This document shows, in pieces, positions 61,612 through 64,000 of a DNA stretch of 64,000 bases. This DNA is from Nematostella vectensis. Lineage: Eukaryota; Cnidaria; Anthozoa; Actiniaria; Edwardsiidae. The notes beneath the pieces are model-generated. The model did no database searches and was not told the DNA's origin. It saw nothing but the letters and a program-made list of their open reading frames with translations. Within the stretch, counting starts at the first letter, position 1. Each line of letters begins with the position of its first letter. The position numbers were made by a program, and so were the translations under genes. Location: assembly GCF_932526225.1 (NCBI RefSeq), contig NC_064035.1, positions 21,007,969-21,071,968 on the forward strand, written 5' to 3'.

Positions 61612-64000
61612 CACCTTTAACCTTTAAATACAATAATTGCCACTAGCGAGCTAATCCGGCAATGAGGGGCAGCGTACCAACTACCCATGCACATACTACG
61701 GTTGATAATAAATAAATAATAAATAAAACAAAAGAAACAATAAATGAATGAATAAATAAATAAATAAACGTAACAATTCGATAAGATGATGAGATAACAA
61801 TACACATGTACATGGGTAGTATGGCAACTAAATCATTGCCGGGCCAGCTCGCCAGTGACGGCTATCTTAAATTCATCGACAGAGCTGAGGTCTAGCATTT
61901 GTTGGGGCAGAGAGTTCCAAACGGGGATAGTTCTTGAAAAGAAGGAGTATTTGAATTGGTTTATACTGGGAGGCGGGAGTGTAAGTTGGCATGTGTTCCT
62001 GACGCTTGACCTGGTTGCGTAGGAACCAGGTTTGCGAATTACATCACTCGGGAAATCGATTTTTACTAGCCCGTGGTGGATCTTATAAAACATGACAGAG
62101 TCGAATACTGTTCGCCTAAGTTCTAGCTGGTGCCATCCTAGGTGTGTCAGCATATTCGTGACGCTGCTATGCCTTCCGTAGTCGTTGCACACAAATCTGG
62201 CAGCGCGGCGTTGTACAGATTCAACTTTTTGAATGTCCTTCTTAGTGTGGGGGCTCCATGCTTCCGTCCCGTACTCCACCAGTGGCCGTACCAGCGCCTT
62301 GTAGGCTTGCTCTTTAACCGCAGCTGGGCAGGAAGATAAATTTCTTTGTAGGATACCCAGTACTGCGTTAGCCTTCTTCTTGACTTCCTCCGTGTGCTTT
62401 GACCAATTGAGAGATGTAGAAATGTGGACTCCAAGGTATTTTTGAACGCTAACCCCCTCCAGTGTGGTTCCACACAAATGGTATGGGAACTGGGACTTGT
62501 CGCGTTTTAAAGTGATGGTCATGACGTAACATTTTTTGGGCGCAAACTTCATCTGCCACTGTTCTGCCCATCGTTCAAGGTGGTGAAGATCTTGCTGTAG
62601 GGCGTGGTGGTCATCAAGGCTCTTAATTGGGCGGTATAGGACGCTGTCGTCGGCAAACAGTTTCACGTGTGATTTGATGCCAGATGGCAGGTCGTTTATG
62701 AAGAGCAGGAATAATATCGGTCCTAAGACCGTGCCCTGAGGCACGCCTGATAGCACAGGGGACCAGGTAGAAGAGGCCCCGTTCACGACCACTCGCTGTC
62801 TTCTGTTGGTAAGAAAGTGCCTTAACCACAGTAAGAGTCTTCCTCTGATTCCATAGAACTCGGCCTTGATCAGTAGGCGTTCGTGAGGGACTGAATCGAA
62901 CGCCTTGGCGAAATCAAGAAATACCACGTCAACTTGCCCATGGTCGTTCAGGACCGACGACCAATCATGAATAACAGATATTAGTTGGGTGGAGCAAGAG
63001 AGGCCTTTCAGGAAACCATGCTGTAGCTGAGTAATGATGTTGTTTGCGGACAGGTGACACATTATGTGTTTTGAGACAATGTGTTCCATCAGTTTGGAGA
63101 CCAAGGATGTTAAAGATACTGGGCGATAGTTCTGTGGGTCAGATCTTAGACCCTTCTTATAAATGGCTGATATGTTCGCGTCCTTCCACACAGTAGGGAG
63201 TACGCCATCCTTCATCGACTGCTCGAACAGTAATGTAAGGATAGGTGCGAGTTCTGTTGCAGCCTCCTTCAGGACTCTGGCTGGGACGGCATCTGGGCCA
63301 CACGCCTTGTCTACACGGATGTTATCGAGTTGTACTCTAACGCCGTTAACAGAGAAGGAGATGTCTTTGATGTCTTGGTGAGGGGACGCGCCGAGAGTGG
63401 GAACATTAAGATTATCTTCCTGCGTGAATACACTGTCATACTGTGCCCTTAGCGCCTCAGCTTTACATTTGTCATTCGCGCAAACCCGTCCCTCCCAGAA
63501 TAGAGTGGGTATCCCTAGTGACTCTGAGCGTAAGAGTTTCAGATATGACCACGCCCTCTTGACTCCGTTCGGCCTAGGTTCATCAGATTCAAGGTCAATC
63601 CCCTTCATAATCTCGCTCACGTAGTTATTGTGTGATTCCTTGATGCTGTTGCTTACAATGTTCCTTAGGCGTTTGTAGTTCACATGGTCTTTTTCCTTCC
63701 CAGTCCGTTTGGACTTTTTGAAGGCGCGGTCGCGTTTGCGCATCAATTTTTTGATGGGCGCGCCTATCCAGGGGAGGTGTCGCTTTGTTTTCGAAGTCTT
63801 GGATGGAATAAACCTCTCCATAGCATCACTAATGCAAGTTGAGATAGCATTCCAATTTTCCTCCACGGATCTTTCCATGTGCGATGCAGCATAGTCCCTA
63901 TGGAAGGATGCGATGTGTTCTTTTAACGCAGCCATGTCCGCTTTATGGTAAAGATAAATCTTACGTGGGGGCTTGGGGATGTATTTTGGAGCAAGGTCAA
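61612..64000 (-). mobile_element. CR1/L2-like LINE, running off the window end
   Basis: The minus-strand frame runs without a stop from the window edge (in frame LAPKYIPKPPRKIYLYHKAD) to 61833, more than 700 codons. It holds the reverse transcriptase with RPVSLTSLVSKLMEHIV, FLDFAKAFDSVPH (motif A), SGVPQGTVLGPILFLLFIND (motif B) and FADDSVLY (motif C, near 62650), then the C-terminal domain. The endonuclease would lie beyond 64000. The 3' UTR ends near 61612 with CAATTATTGTATTTAAAGG. An (AAAT)n-type microsatellite at 61700-61770 lies inside the UTR. The intact frame suggests a young element. The fragment at 39673-40014 is the same family. Confidence 0.9.

Larger units (their letters stand above)
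47633..61615 (+). mobile_element. endogenous Polinton/adintovirus-like virus, decayed
   Basis: About 14 kb contains PolB, rve integrase, hexon-like capsid protein, adenain-like protease and packaging ATPase, the defining gene set of Polintons and adintoviruses, plus accessory genes. The left boundary is the candidate GGTGGATT (47633-47640) and the right its inverse AATCCACC (61608-61615), with a weakly conserved CCGCGCG block 20-50 bp inside each. This terminal match is short, no target duplication was found, and the ends are therefore tentative. Almost every gene has at least one frameshift. No clear penton-like minor capsid gene was seen. Confidence 0.85.

Overview
The window looks like transposon-rich nuclear DNA of a marine invertebrate, most probably a cnidarian (coral or sea anemone). 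The basis is the mix of elements, each recognised by motifs: Helitron, Mutator-like, IS3EU-like with a HECT-like passenger, Harbinger, piggyBac, DIRS, CR1/L2-type LINEs, and a Polinton/adintovirus-like provirus. There are spliceosomal introns, microsatellites and AT-rich spacers. No complete host gene is recognised with confidence; a few short coding-like stretches may be host exons. The species is an inference.

Layout. 1-2.1 kb: end of a Helitron helicase and degenerate satellite units. 3.2-6.3 kb (minus): a broken gene of an uncharacterised DDE-like transposase family, split by a LINE tail; a second fragment of the same family lies at 30.3-30.8 kb. 7.5-15.0 kb (minus): a two-exon Mutator-like transposase whose first exon is interrupted by a very young Ty3-type LTR retrotransposon (9.58-14.96 kb, identical 132-bp LTRs, 5-bp target duplication, intact 1608-codon gag-pol, apparent self-priming). 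15-20.8 kb: mostly empty, with one 37-bp minisatellite. 20.8-22.4 kb: LINE reverse transcriptase. 23.4-28.4 kb: an IS3EU-like DNA transposon with long inverted repeats built of CACGGCA units, a truncated transposase and a three-exon HECT-like gene. 28.4-47 kb: a graveyard of satellite, Helitron, Harbinger, SINE-like, DIRS, LTR-bracketed LINE, piggyBac, L1-type ORF1 and tyrosine-recombinase fragments.

47.6-61.6 kb: the most distinctive unit, a decayed endogenous Polinton/adintovirus-like virus of about 14 kb. In order it carries a GRF-type zinc-finger gene, an acidic protein, a RING protein (minus), a protein-primed family B DNA polymerase, a retrovirus-type integrase fused in frame to a hexon-like major capsid protein, an adenain-like protease, an FtsK/A32-like packaging ATPase, a parvovirus-like phospholipase A2 protein, a basic core-like protein, two small proteins I associate with Polinton-like elements, and two accessory genes at the right end. 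Replication (polymerase), integration (integrase), capsid assembly and maturation (capsid protein, protease), packaging (ATPase) and possible membrane penetration (PLA2) are thus all represented. Most genes carry frameshifts or stops, so it is a fossil, but TATAAATAG promoter boxes in front of its late genes are preserved. A LINE (61.6 kb to beyond the window end) abuts its right side.
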